A DNA stretch of 64,000 nucleotides from Sebastes aleutianus (Eukaryota > Chordata > Actinopteri > Perciformes > Sebastidae). Positions 45,386-57,847 of the stretch are shown here, piece after piece. The position numbers and the translations under genes were made by a program. Positions within the stretch are counted from its first letter, which is position 1. Every line of letters begins with the position of its first letter. The notes under the pieces are model-generated. The model searched no databases. It saw only the letters and a list, made by a program, of their open reading frames with translations, and had not been told where the DNA came from. The stretch spans positions 9,525,117 to 9,589,116 of the forward strand of contig CAKAKS010000013.1 in the NCBI GenBank assembly GCA_916700875.1, written 5' to 3'.

Positions 45386-46489
45386 ACAAAAGCAAAATCC
45401 ACAGTATGCCAAAAATACCTGGATGACGTACTGATTTGGAAAAATTCTCCAGTATGCATCGGACCAGTCCATCTCACCTACTGTATCCTACAAAGCAAAG
45501 CGCTGGAACAGCACAGTCTAAGGTTACAACAACAGCAGCCAAAAGCTGCTGTTTTTTACGTTTTTTGTCGCCGTTTCATCACTAAATTCACTTCTGAAAG
45601 TTTTTGAGGCGAGAAATCAACTGTGTAGATTATTAATATCGGCAGTTTTACGAAGTTAGATGGCGAATCGAACATTTGTTCCACCGTTGTCGGAGTTTAG
45701 AAGCTCCACAGAATACCGTGACAGCCAGCGAGCGCCTGCCCGGGTCGCTGCCAGCAAGCCGGGTAGTCACGCTCAGAGACCGCTATGAGCTGCTGGAGCT
45801 CACTCCGGTCTCGTAGACAAGAGGCTTTTATTTCCTTGTTGACGGATAGTTTGTTTAAATATCACAATACAGATGTCCTTAATAAATTAACAGGAACCTG
45901 TGTTTATCTGCCTTTTTGGAGTTAAAAAGCTCCACAATCGCCCGCGGGCGTAGCTCGCTGGAGAGCCGGCCAGTGGCGCTCACAGAGCGGCTGCAGAGCA
46001 GCAGAGTGGCGAGGGAAGAGGAGAGAGAAGAGGAGAGGAAAGAGCAGCCTCTGACGGAGCAGAGAGATACCTGCTGAGACAACATGACCCTTCTTAACAT
46101 TTCTCTAATATCTGTAAAGAGATCAGTCCTCTGTTCTGTTTCTGTAACTGAAAAAGCAGTTTGAGTAAATGTTGTGGATGAATATTTTATATTTCCCGTC
46201 TCCCCTCGTTGATGATCCTGTTTGTCTTATTTCACTATGAGCTGTTAGAATAAATAGTTTAAACCTGCAGTGTCTTATAAAGTAAACAAGCACAACATAA
46301 ACAACAAATCAAACTTGTATTTTGATAATATTGTAATAGTGCTACGAGTTAGTTTTTTTGTCTTGTGCTTTAAGAGCTGGTTTAAAGGCTATGGCTCGTC
46401 TAGCATACTACAAATACATCACTTTAACTGTCACATACTGCATACTACTGAGGAGCACAGTATGCGGTTTCGAATACAGCCTTAGACTC

Positions 46490-46794
46490 TCACCAAACAA
46501 CTGACTCCTCATTAGATCAAATCTTCAATAAAATGTCATCAGACTAATCTATACTCGTCTCCAATGATTGTTGTTTTATTCCTGTTATTGTGTGGACTAT
46601 TTAAAGGCTGTATTATCTGTGATCATCATGCATTAATGGTTTAACCTCCATGTTGTGTTTCTGTAGTCAGAGTAGGGGGTTACAGAGGAAAACTATTTCA
46701 CCAACTAGATTTCTCCTCGATGGTTAACAAAGTTTCTGGTCAGCTTTTATGTTTTACGCTCAACACAGACTAGAGGAGCGACACTAAAGGACGA
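46490..46794 (-). other. Duplicated distal 5' flank of gene G
   Basis: Matches 57125-57425 (H), 24125-24660 (D) and the inverse of 35880-36110 (E). No coding capacity. Confidence 0.65.
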
Positions 46795-47550
46795 GGACAC
46801 CACTAGGACACTACTAGGACACCACTAGGACACAACTAGGACACTACTAGGACACCACTAGGACACTACTAGGACACCACTAGGACACCACTAGGACACT
46901 ACTAGGACACTACTAGGACACTACTAGGACACTACTAGGACACCACTAGGACACAACTAGGACACTACTAGGACACCACTAGGACACTACTAGGACACCA
47001 CTAGGACACCACTAGGACACTACTAAGACACTACTAGGACACCACTAGGACACTACTAGGACACCACTAGGACACAACTAGGACACTACTAGGACACCAC
47101 TAGGACACTATTAGGACACCACTAGGACACCACTAGGACACTACTAGGACACTACTAGGACACCACTAGGACACAACTAGGACACTACTAGGACACCACT
47201 AGGACACTACTAGGACACCACTAGGACACCACTAGGACACTACTAAGACACTACTAGGACACCACTAGGACACTACTAGGACACCACTAGGACACCACTA
47301 GGACACTACTAGGACACCACTAGGACACTACTAGGACACCACTAGGACACCACTAGGACACTACTAGGACACCACTAGGACACTACTTGGACACCACTAG
47401 GACACCACTAGGACACCACTAGGACACTACTAGGACACCACTAGGACACTACTTGGACACCACTAGGACACTACTTGGACACCACTAGGACACCACTAGG
47501 ACACCACTAGGACACTACTAGGACACTACTAGGACACTACTAGGACACTA
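46795..47550. repeat. 11-bp VNTR (ACTAGGACACC), about 69 units
   Basis: 756 bp of ACTAGGACACC/ACTAGGACACT units with higher-order patterning. It is the strongly expanded version of the VNTR at 11181-11376. Confidence 0.97.
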
Positions 47551-48610
47551 TGAAGTGTTTTTATATTCAATAGTTAGAAAAACTAGACAGAGAAACTGAT
47601 TTAAGCTGCTGCAGAGCTGTTGCACAATCTTGCTGCACAAAACACAACACAAAAAGAGGAGACGAGGAGTCGGCCATATCATTGACATGACTAGTTAAAA
47701 TAAATAACCCATCCAAAGTGAAGTCGGATCAGCAGAAAAAGACGGAGGGACAACGAGTCTATAGACTAAACTCCAGAGGAACCTGGTTGTACACAGGAAA
47801 TCACGTCTCATGAAACAGGACGTATAACTTACAATAAAAGTACTCACCAAAATAATACAACTTAAAGTTAACATAACTAACATTACAGATGAGAACACAA
47901 CTTAACAGAGTCTCTAAACTAAACTCCAGAGGAACCTGGTTGTTTGTTGATTTCTTGTCTATTTATTTCACTTCATGTCTCTATTCGTTCCTGGTCAGAC
48001 ACTAAATATAAAACAGTCCAAATTATTCTCAACACATTTCTTCACATAAATAAAATAAAAACATTTACATGATTAATATAATATATCAACTATCTATATT
48101 TCTACATTACCTTGAGTCTCTTCTGTCGCACCACAGGAACAAACTATGAGACTCTGAGCAACACCCAACAGTTCTGCTGCTGGTGTGATTTCCTGTTCAT
48201 CTTTTGAGGTTAACTTCGTTTTTTCAGCTTCAGATACGCAGCAACCTGTTCCAGTTCCAGTTCCAGATGGTGATTGAAGTCAAAATAATAAATACATGTT
48301 ATAGTTCTTATATGTATAAATATACAACAATTTACAATCTAATGAACATTTCTACCGTTTTATAGACTAGACAAGAGTCTATTTGATCCTAAATACAATC
48401 TATGTACTTTATGTTGTTGACGTCTGTATGACAATAAAGTAGAATAAATTATTTAAATGTTACAGGTTCTGTGAGTTTCAATGTTTTCATGATTAACTAG
48501 GTTGTAAATCTTCTGGGGGATTTCCATGGTGATGACTGGTGCCGCTTCAGCAGCGTTCATTTTCCACCTCCCTCGTCCTATGATGTCATCGATGCTGTCC
48601 ACCAATCCTC
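47551..48610 (-). promoter_or_regulatory. Upstream flank of G with candidate 5'-UTR exon (3' end at 48111)
   Basis: On the minus strand GAGACTCAAG/GTAATGTAG gives a donor at 48111. The block 47985-48475 matches the one upstream of H. The site corresponding to H's ISRE is altered here (CTGAAGCTGAAAAAACG), so interferon response may be weaker. From this exon to the ATG exon is about 4.3 kb, mostly VNTR and transposon. Confidence 0.4.
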
Positions 48611-48660
48611 ACACCAACACACACACACATATATACATATACATATATATATATACATAA

Positions 48661-48730
<70 letters not shown>

Positions 48731-48739
48731 GTATATATG
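48611..48739. repeat. (CA)n/(TA)n microsatellite
   Basis: A short CA run followed by about 110 bp of TA-rich dinucleotide repeats with TACA interruptions. Confidence 0.95.
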
Positions 48740-49507
48740 GCATGCTGTTCAGGAAATGATATATATAATGTGAGATTTGAGAATATTGAACTAACACTGA
48801 ATATATTGAATGAATCTGAATATATGGTTTTGTGTTTTAGGTCATTATCCGTACAGATGTTGCTGCTGCTAGACGTTTGTGTCAGTATGAGCGAGTCAGC
48901 AGTAAATCTAGTATCAGCAATCCTAAATAATGAGGAGATAATTAACATCCTGGTGAATGTGTGTATCACGAGCCAAAATAATACTGGTAAACATATTCAA
49001 CACCGTTCTACAGATGAAGAGTTTATTCACTTTTTCATCGTGGAAGAGTAATGCAGAACTGAACTAGTTCAATAAAGTTGGAAAAATATTGACAGATTTG
49101 AACTTCCCAGATCAATAACTCATAAAGGAAATGTAGTTTAAACACCAACGAGGACTCTTTCTAACCGTAGTGAGGTACACAACCAGCTACAAGCTCATTT
49201 TAAATCACAACCAGCCTTTAGTCCTCCGAGCAGGACACATAACAAATACATCCATGGTCTGTATGTGCAGCCGGCTGTGAGACGAGAGGTCAGGGACCGT
49301 CCACAAAGTGTAACCGAAAAGAGTTGCTGCAAAAATATTCAATAACTTCACTATTATACAGCGAAGAGATACCAAAATCACTTCACACATCCTCAGCGGT
49401 CTCTTCCTGGGTATACTACAACGCTTAGTTTGGAAAAATGTGCTTTTGCATCATTTTGGTGTATTTATAATGGGAAAATATTAAATGCTCTTTGTCATGG
49501 ACAAGTC
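48740..49507. other. Intergenic stretch without recognised gene
   Basis: A 104-codon ORF at 48737-49051 has no recognisable motif and starts in microsatellite sequence. Nothing else supported. Confidence 0.4.
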
Positions 49508-49508
49508 T

Positions 49509-49551
<43 letters not shown>

Positions 49552-49554
49552 GGC

Positions 49555-49607
<53 letters not shown>

Positions 49608-49647
49608 GGCAGACAGACAGACAGACAGGCAGACAGACAGACAGAGC
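49508..49647. repeat. (ACAG)n tetranucleotide microsatellite
   Basis: About 35 units with occasional GCAG variants; open in all frames, hence the artefactual ORFs. Confidence 0.98.
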
Positions 49648-49679
49648 AGCACATTTTACAAAGGAAGAAACTACATTTT

Positions 49680-50760
49680 TAAATTAGACAAATACGAAGA
49701 AGTTAAACTCTTAATCCAGACTAACAGTAACACAGTTGAAGCTGCTAAATGCAGGAAGAACAGCTGGTGAAAGAAAAAACTCCAGATGTGTGAATGTGTA
49801 AATTAACAGACTTGTTAATTTAATGGAAAACTCAAAAGTCAGATAAACTCGGCTAGATATAAACAGCTTTTAAAAGTATAACGAATGACTGGATTATACC
49901 TAACCATGCCCAGTAATAACAATGCGGCATGTATGACTATTTGAACCTTCTTTCAGTTGCTAATTACGGGGTAGATCTCCATGGTAACTGATGCTGGGTA
50001 GATCACCATGGTAACTGATGCTGAACAGCTAACCTGCTCCAGAGCAGGTTATGTTCCAGATAAGAGATCAACTCGTATAAAAGCACCTCCTACTGACCAA
50101 TCAGAGCTCAGTGCGCTGATTGTATGATAATATTACACATATATGAAGAAGTTACAGTCATAATCCAGACTAAAAACAACACAGTTAAACTGACAGATGC
50201 AGGAAGAACAGCTGGATTTATGCTGTGGGTGTTTACCGCTTTGAATTATGTTTTTATATTTATTCTTTTAATCATAGGGTAAAAAGAAGAGTAATCCATT
50301 AATCTATTACACTCCTAAAAGCTATTTATATTTAGACGACTACATCTGACTTTTGAGTGTTCCGTTGAATTAATAAATCTGTAAATTTCACATTCACACA
50401 TCTGGAGTTTTTTCTTTCACCAGCTGTCCTTACAGCTGTTACTTTTAGTCTGATTATGTGTTTAACTTCTTCGTATTTGTCTAATATAGTTTCTTCCTTT
50501 GTTAAATGCGCCGCTCTGCCTGTCTGTCAGTAGTCTTGTTCATGTCTGTGATTGGTCAGATGCTGTAAACACCTCCTCGTTCATGTGAACACGCTCACAG
50601 CCAGACTGAGAAACTCTGGGTTGATTTACTGAGTTGATAACCAGCTTCATAGTACAGTTTAGTGTGATCTCGTTTGTTAGAGTTAGTGAAGCCAGATAAC
50701 GAGAAGATACCCTGGAGATGTTGAACTCACTTCGTAGTACAGACCTCGGTTCTTCCTCCT
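49680..50760. mobile_element. Composite of MITE-family fragments in both orientations
   Basis: 49700-49910 matches 52600-52800 in direct orientation. 49965-50130 matches 24980-25150. 50150-50760 is the inverted left half of the 52319-52958 element, ending CTTCGTAGTACAGACCTC. Indicates nested insertion or recombination between copies. Confidence 0.65.
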
Positions 50761-50879
50761 CGGTGGTGGAGTGAACTCTGTTAGAAGTCAAACTCACAGC
50801 TCAATGAGGCTCTCTTCTTTAAGGTGGAGGGGATCAATACAACTTCCTTCTCTCCGGCAGGGAAACAATAAATATCAGA

Positions 50880-50990
50880 ATTAGAAATAATTTATTGATC
50901 CCCGGGGGAAAATTGAGGTACGTTTTGCTCCCAATCTCGAGATATCTATATCTATATCTATATCTATATATAGATATATACTGTATATGT
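50880..50990 (-). mobile_element. LINE 3' tail with (ATCTAT)n
   Basis: On the minus strand reads TTTTCCCCCGGGGATCAATA AATTATTTC with an (ATATAG)n-type tail at 50938-50985, as expected for a fish LINE 3' end. Confidence 0.55.
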
Positions 50991-51270
50991 ATAAATTATT
51001 CAGAGGTTATCAGCAAACAAACAGGCTGTTGAGCAGTGAAGAAAGGAACACAGGAAAATACTGATGTAGGCCAGAAATTCATACAAAAATATAAAATGAT
51101 ATTATATTTTACACATTCACTCACTGATAAACAGTTTCTACCAAACATTATTCTAATCTGAATATCTTTTATTCTCCCCCTTATATGGTAAAATTTGCCT
51201 TTTTCCGAATGCTTGGCCTGTGTTGTTGCTGTGTTCTTTCTCGAGAACCGCTCATACAAAAGGTCAACTG
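50991..51270 (-). pseudogene. Orphan 3'-end fragment of an Ig copy
   Basis: Reverse complement of the terminal 3'-UTR block of C and E (15850-16110, 39060-39310), diverged. No attached coding exons. Confidence 0.65.
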
Positions 51271-51938
51271 AACTCAAACTAAGAATCATTAGAAGAACTT
51301 AAGATAAACTGAACTGAAACTAATCAATGCACTGATTATAATGTTAGGCGTGGCTAATTTAGTGAACCCAAGTGCAGAACACAGAGACTGAGGCAGGTAA
51401 TAGATGCAATGAAATCATTTATTTACAATACTTAATTTATGATGGCGAGAACTGGGTAGAGCAAGGCAGGTGAGTATGCAGGGAGAGAGGGGAGGAGAGC
51501 TGTGTCCAGAGATCCAGAGATCCAGAGGTCCAGAGATCCAGAGCTGTATGCTGAGTCCAGAGAGATGTGCTGAGTCCGGAGAGGTGTGCTGAGTCCAGAG
51601 AGGTGTGCTGAGTCCAGAGAGGTGTGCTGAGTCCAGAGAGGTGTGCTGAGTCCAGAGAGGTGTGCTAAACAGGAGTGGAATGGAGGCAGGAAGTGGGCCG
51701 AGTGCTTCTGTAGGCAGAGGAAACAGGTATGAGATAATCATACAAAAACACAAACACATTTTCAGATAACAGGCTTGAACTAGACTGACTGTGGAAACAG
51801 AGCCAACGATCTGGCAGCATGGTGAAGTGAAGACCAGTATTTGTAGTAGAGTAGATTGATGACGGTTTGCAACTGCAGCACAACCCCTGCACACCTGACT
51901 CCGCACACACACACACACGCACACGCACACGCACACGC

Positions 51939-51977
<39 letters not shown>

Positions 51978-52318
51978 GACAGACAGAGAGAGAGAGACAG
52001 AGAGGGCCTGCTGGCTAGGATGAGGCAGAGGGCCTGACAGATAACGTGGTGATGTGACAAAAGAGGAAGTATTTGGTTACTTGTGAAATTCACATGATAC
52101 ATCCTCATTTTCAGAAACACTGCTCTACTTCCCCTCTAAAAATAACACATACAATTACTACTTTATAATATTATGACTTTATTCTCATAATACTACGACT
52201 TTGTTTCTTGTAAACTTATGACTTTATTCTCAAAATCTCAGATTTTTTTTTAGTCCAACTTCTTACAGTGTGACGTAAACTTGCAAAGCTTCCTGCTTTT
52301 GAAACACTACATGAGTAA
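51271..52318. other. Intergenic with tandem repeats
   Basis: A 19-bp GTGCTGAGTCCAGAGAGGT unit is repeated about six times at 51551-51666. (CA)n/(CACG)n lies at 51901-51975. No gene. Minus-strand ORFs of 151 and 185 codons here are driven by the repeats. Confidence 0.7.
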
Positions 52319-52958
52319 CCTGAGGCCTGTACTACGAAGCGAGTTCAACATCTCCAGGGTATCTTCTCGTTATCTGGCTTCACTAACTCTAACAAACGAG
52401 ATCTCACTAAACTGCACTATGAAGCTGGTTATCAACTCAGTAAATCAACCCAGAGTTTCTCAGTCTGGCTGTGAGCGCGTTCACATGAACGAGGAGGTGT
52501 TTACAGCATCTGACCAATCACAGACATGGACAAGACTACTGACAGCAGACAGAGCGGCGCATTATACAAAGAGTAAACTATATTAGACAAATACGAAGAA
52601 GTTAAACACTTAATCCAGACTAACAGTAACACAGTTGAAGCTGCTAAATGCAGAAAGAACAGCTGGTGAAAGAAAAAACTCCAGATGTGTGAATGCGTAA
52701 ATTAACAGATTTATTAATTTAACAGAACACTCAAAAGTCAGAAATAGTCATTTAAATATAAATAGCTTCAAAGAGTGTAACAGATGAATGGATTATACCT
52801 ATTTTAACCCTGCGTGTGCAATGTGGCGTCTATGAGTATTTAAACATCCTTTCACCTGCTTCCTCCTCTCTGACGGTGTGAAACAGACTCAAGAGGAAGT
52901 ACAAACCCTGAAGTTACCTCGATAACCGCAAATCCTGCTTCGTAGTACAGGCCTCAGG
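52319..52958. mobile_element. Complete 640-bp MITE with 20-22-bp perfect TIRs
   Basis: TIR TGAGGCCTGTACTACGAAGC at 52321-52340 and its exact complement at 52937-52956; the match extends two more bases outward. No coding capacity. No clear target duplication; a Harbinger-like origin is possible but not shown. It is the reference copy for fragments at 24890, 34020 and 49680-50760. Confidence 0.85.
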
Positions 52959-55554
52959 CATCAGGTTGTTTGGTTGTTTGTTGATTTGTTTTCTATTTAT
53001 TTCACTTCATGTCTCTATTCGTTCCTGGTCAGCCACTAAATATAAAACAGTCATAATTCTTCTCACCACATTTCTTCACAAAAATAAAAAAAAAACATTT
53101 ACATTATTAATATAATATATCAACTATAGTATTTCCACATTACCTTGAGTCTCTTCTGTCCTACAGGACCAAACGAGATGCGCAGCAACAATCAACAGCG
53201 GCTGGTGGTGATTCCTGTTGCGTTCGAATAATCAAATAATGACGTCCTAACGTCTTTTACTAACCACTTCTCCTTGACCTCAGTGGAAAACGTCAAAGGT
53301 CAAGGAAAGAGATGAGAAGGAGAAATCAGAAGGAGTTAGGAAAAGACAACAGCGGTGTTAGGAGAATCTGACTGCTCTTTCACTAGACTCCGTCATTATG
53401 ATGCGACGGCAGCGGATGTTAGTGACGTCAGTCTGCTGTGGTGAAACTACAATGTTCTGAAGATGGACTACAAAAGACGCGCCTCCCTCGTGTGTTATTA
53501 AATATCTCTTTCAGTGACAGACCCCTTCACCTGCGGTGTGTTAAAGAGAGATACCACAGCTCCTCCTGCTGCTGGAACACTCTATCAACAGATAATAAAG
53601 ATTATCTGACATAACGAGGACAACCAGTGAAAAACATCACTTCATTACGAAGGATGGGATTGAAATAAACAGGAATATATGATAAATAGTGAGTTAATTG
53701 TTGGAGTTATGGAGGTGTTGGACCAGATACTGTAAGTGTAGGCTGTACTTCTTCCAACTTCTTTCTGGACATGTAATATGTATTTATGTTGATTATTCGT
53801 TAATTGATTGTTTACTGTTCATTTTATTAGTTATTCTTGTTTTGTTTTTTACTTGTTACATGTTACAAATAAATAATTAATCAAAAATAAAGTGAAACGA
53901 AATGGTTGTCACTGTCCACTCATATTCAACATGAATCCCAATTAGTGTATGAGGGTATGAAAATAATATGCAAGATGAGCATATAGTTTATTATTATGAA
54001 CAGCTGAATGTTGCGTTGCTTTAAATGCTGCAAGGAATTGTGGGTTGTTATTCTCTCCTTTCCTTTGGTAAAGGATGCTCCAGTGTTTCCTATGCTGAAG
54101 GAGATAATAAAGGAAGCATTGAAGCTCCTTTTCTTAACATTTGGTGAATTCTAACAGCTCTTATCATGGCTGCTACTGAGAGACTGAGAGGGTCATTTCA
54201 CTCCGTTAGGAACCTTCCTGAGCAAAAAGGACTATTCAAACACAACCTAGGACAAACCTAAACCCAAACCTTTTACAGGAAGTCACAGAAAAAAAGACTT
54301 CCTGTTAGATCTGATCTGTAGGCTACTTGTAGTTTTCAGACCACGTTGGGATTTATTTATGTTTGTTTGTAAATCTATGTGTAAATGTGGGTGTGTCTAA
54401 CATTAGATTCTATCCTTTATTATTGTTATGTCCGCCTTGTAAAGCACATAATGAGCACTCGTTTTGATAAGCGCTTATATATAAATAACCTTCATTATTA
54501 TAATAGTTATTATTATAAACACACAAGATGTGTTTGTTAACAGATGAAACCTTCATTGCACAACTTGAGACTAATACAATCTAGTGTTAAATATTACAAT
54601 TACACAGAAAGTTGTGACTTTCTACAAAACTAAGAGCCAATCAGCTGTTTGATCAGGCGACAGCCAGCCGTTTCCCATCATGCACTGGGTCTTGCAGTCG
54701 TTGGAGAGCAAATTGGGGCACCTGGATCTAAAATCTGCGGCCGCCTTGCATTGTGTTTTGTGTGATGGGGTGTGGTGCAGAGAAAAGGAAACACCGGCAC
54801 AGGAGTTCTGGATTGTGGTTGAGACCGGGAACACTTTATTCATTCACAACATCGGCTGTCATCTCTACTGCTGGTCCAAAACCTTACGAAGCAGTGAAAG
54901 CAAAGTAAACCCTCCATGAGGAAGTATATTCTAGTGCAAAAGTAAACAGAGTAAAATAATAATCTAACACTGAAAAGAAATTACTACACATAAAATTATT
55001 TAAGGCACTCTTAACATAAGATCTAACGTGAAAATAATATAAATGAAACAATAAGACAGATAGCAGACAATAACTGAAAAGACTAATCCTCCATCCTGCA
55101 CTATTTTCTTCTCCACTGAGAGGATGCTCTGCTCGTACTCAGTAACAGGCCAACATTACGGACACTATTCACATACAAAACATATCTTACTTTTTCCAAC
55201 TCATGCCAAAGAGAAAGTCAACATCTTAATTAACACTTTAGTTGAAAAGATAAACTGAAAGAGTGTTAGTGAATTAATATATTCTACGATGATGCAGGCC
55301 TCCATGTTTACCTAACGAAGCACTGACAGCAAAGTAAACAAGAAAAAATGGTGTCCAACACGTAACTGGATTTCAGAACTACGGTTTCCTGTAACGGACA
55401 AACATGGTTATTGCTCCATTCTCTTCCTTTAATACATCCATGGATTCTGGTGGTCGATTTAGGCTACTGCCTTACACATACAACATAGTTCAACATTTTA
55501 TAAAGCTAAAAATGCTGTGTGTTCTATATTTACACTGTATCCCAAAAACATGCA
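52959..55554. other. Intergenic: duplicated flank pieces and dispersed repeats
   Basis: 53020-53180 is an orphan copy of the upstream-exon block (donor on the minus strand at 53144) with no adjacent gene. 53660-54140 repeats 8100-8560. 54270-54760 is the inverted copy of 25420-25960. 54760-55440 shows nothing recognisable. 55450-55554 is the 3' flank of H. Confidence 0.55.
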
Positions 55555-56846
55555 TCATTCTGTGACATTTTCTGTTTTTGCACACATTGATGATGCCACT
55601 ATCATCTCCTCTCTCTGTCCTCTCTCCTCCAGAGGTATAACCTCCACCGGGTCATTTAGATTCGGCTGTACGTCTGTTTCGGTGTTTCCTCTAATAGGCC
55701 TACGAGTACGTTTACGAAGGAAGGCAAAGATGAATCCAAGAAAGACACCCAGTAGAGTTGTCAGTCCAACCCGACTCTCTGATGGTCTCATTGTTGGTCT
55801 CTCTGGTTGTGGTCTCATTGTTGGTCTCTCTGGTTGTGGTCTCATTGTTGGTCTCAGAGGTTTGGGCTCATCAGCAGCTGCTGTAAAGGACAGAAAATAA
55901 AATGTGTCTGATTGTCTGAAGTGGAACCATTTTACTGAAACAGGAAACTAAATAAATCCAGCAGACTGACAAAAGAAAGACTAAATATGATCCTAGTCTT
56001 CATCAGCGGTAGCCATGACGTACGTTTTACTGCGTCTGGTAGTCGCTTTCAGTCCAAAATGGCGGAAGCGTAGCTCTGCTGCTGGGAGCTGACGTTGTAA
56101 TGGAACGACCAGTTGACTTTCACTTCTTAGTAATATGTGTTCTTTGGTACAGCTCCAGCAGGGATGAAGCTGAGACTACTTTTATACTAACCAGTATGAC
56201 CCCTGCAGCATGCTGACATGCTAAACTAAGATGTGTTTAGCACTAGCAGGGCTGTAGACTCTTAGTCTGGTTTCACTGACTGACTTCTACTGAATCAACT
56301 CACCTGTGACATTGAGGCAACATATCTCACAGCTCCAACCATCACCTGTGAGCACTTGACACACGTACACACCAGAGTCACTGATCCTGAGTCTGGACAT
56401 GTGAAGTCTGATTCGTCCGTCTCTGAGGACGTCTTTGTCCCACCGGACTCGTCCTGCAAACTGTTTATCCTGAGACTCTGGGACCTCAACACCTTCATGG
56501 AGATGAAACAGGACTAAGGGTTTGTGATCAGCAAACAGGTAACAGAGGATAAGTGAGTTGGGGGAACTGCTGGTTCTGGTTGTGAACATCCACTCCAGTG
56601 TGATGTTGTGGTTCTCCTCTGCCTGATAGGAGGTCTGTGTCACATTCAATACAAATGCTCCTGTAGAGGAGACAGAGAGGGAAAGTGAGCAGCAGACAAA
56701 CTGACAACTTGAACATGTCAAACTCCATCTAGAGATGTTTGTCTGAAAGTGTATTTAGTGTTTGTGGATAATAAAGTGAAGGTCAACTAACCAGAGACAC
56801 AGGAGGTCAGACTGAGGAGCAGCAGGATGCTGCAGATCATCTTCAT
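55555..56846 (-). CDS. Ig gene H: PD-L1/B7-like single V-set membrane protein (245 aa)
   Basis: Coding exons 56846-56792, 56660-56304 and 55880-55555, in phase; the V exon is one codon shorter than in the other copies. The V domain has ITLEWMF, LILCYLF (Cys in the C strand), DSGVYVCQV and two adjacent Cys in the G strand (ICCLNV). The stalk has about three MRPQPERPT-type units, followed by a membrane segment VGLTTLLGVFLGFIFAFL. The basic-then-acidic tail (RKRTRRPIRGNTETDVQ to MCAKTENVTE) is of the second tail type, without a tyrosine motif. The upstream region (57125-58260) is the best preserved in the array, with a candidate 5'-UTR exon and an ISRE-like site. Confidence 0.86.
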
Positions 56847-57847
56847 CCTGTGAGAGGAGACAGAAACACATCAGATACAAGTTCAGTTATTACAGGTAGA
56901 ACAGAGACAATCTACAGTCTGTCTTTAGTCCTCACAGGACTTCTTCCTCTGTGCTACTGATTACACATGACTGACCAGTGGACTGACACCAAGACAGGAA
57001 CACTAATGTACTTCTGACACCAGATGGACCCACTTTAGTGGATTAGATTTTTTGAGGTAATATGATCTGCTTTGACCTGACAGCAGTGGGAGGTGACTGA
57101 AAGCTGCAGTCAAGACAAATGCACTCTCACCAAACAACTGACTCCTCATTAGATCAAATCTTCAATAAAATGTCATCAGACTAATCTATACTCGTCTCCA
57201 ATGATTGTTGTTATATTCCTGTTATTGTGTGGACTATTTAAAGGCTGTATTATCTGTGATCATCATGCATTAATGGTTTAACCTCCATGTTTGTTTCTGT
57301 AGTCAGAGTAGGGGGTTAGAGAGGAAAACTATTTCACCAACTAGATTTCTCCTCGATGGTTAACAAAGTTTCTGGTCAGCTTTTGATTTTACGCTCAACA
57401 CAGACTAGAGGAGCGACACTAAAGGACGAGGACAATACTAGGACCCTATGAAGTGTTTTTATATTCAATATTTAGAAAAACTAGACAGAGAAACTAAATT
57501 AAGTTGCTGCAGAGCTGTTGCAAATTCTTGGCACACACAACACAAGTACACCAGTAGAAGACATTCACATGACTAGTGAGTTAAAATAAATAACCCATCC
57601 AGATTGAGGTCAGGATCAGGAGAAACAGACGGAGAGACAACGAGTCTATAAACTAAACTCCAGATGAACCTGGTTGTTTGGTTGTTTATTGATTTGTTTT
57701 CTATTTATTTCACTTCATGTCTCTATTCGTTCCTGGTCAGCCACTAAATATAAAACAGTCCAAATTATTCTCAACACATTTCTTCACATAAATAAAAAAA
57801 AAACATTTACATTATTAATATATCAACTATCTATATTTCTACATTAC

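Larger units (their letters stand above)
44074..46482. mobile_element. DNA transposon with AGGCTGTATTC termini, containing nested insertions
   Basis: Terminal inverted repeats AGGCTGTATTC (44074) and GAATACAGCCT (46472-46482), with internal GTATGCAGTATGCG-type and CATACTGCATACTACTGAGG motifs. AGACTC flanks both sides (one base off on the right) and may be the target duplication. Related termini occur at 63480. It inserted into the upstream flank of gene G between GATCAACAG and CTCTCACC. No transposase recognised. Confidence 0.65.

Noticed and set aside
48737..49051. 104-codon ORF
   Set aside because: Starts in microsatellite DNA, no motif, no splice support, not present at related sites.
49425..49770. 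ORFs of alternating Asp/Arg/Gln/Thr or Cys/Leu/Ser/Val
   Set aside because: (ACAG)n microsatellite.
51415..52120. Minus-strand ORFs of 185 and 151 codons
   Set aside because: Spanned by (CA)n and the 19-bp tandem repeat; no recognisable protein.
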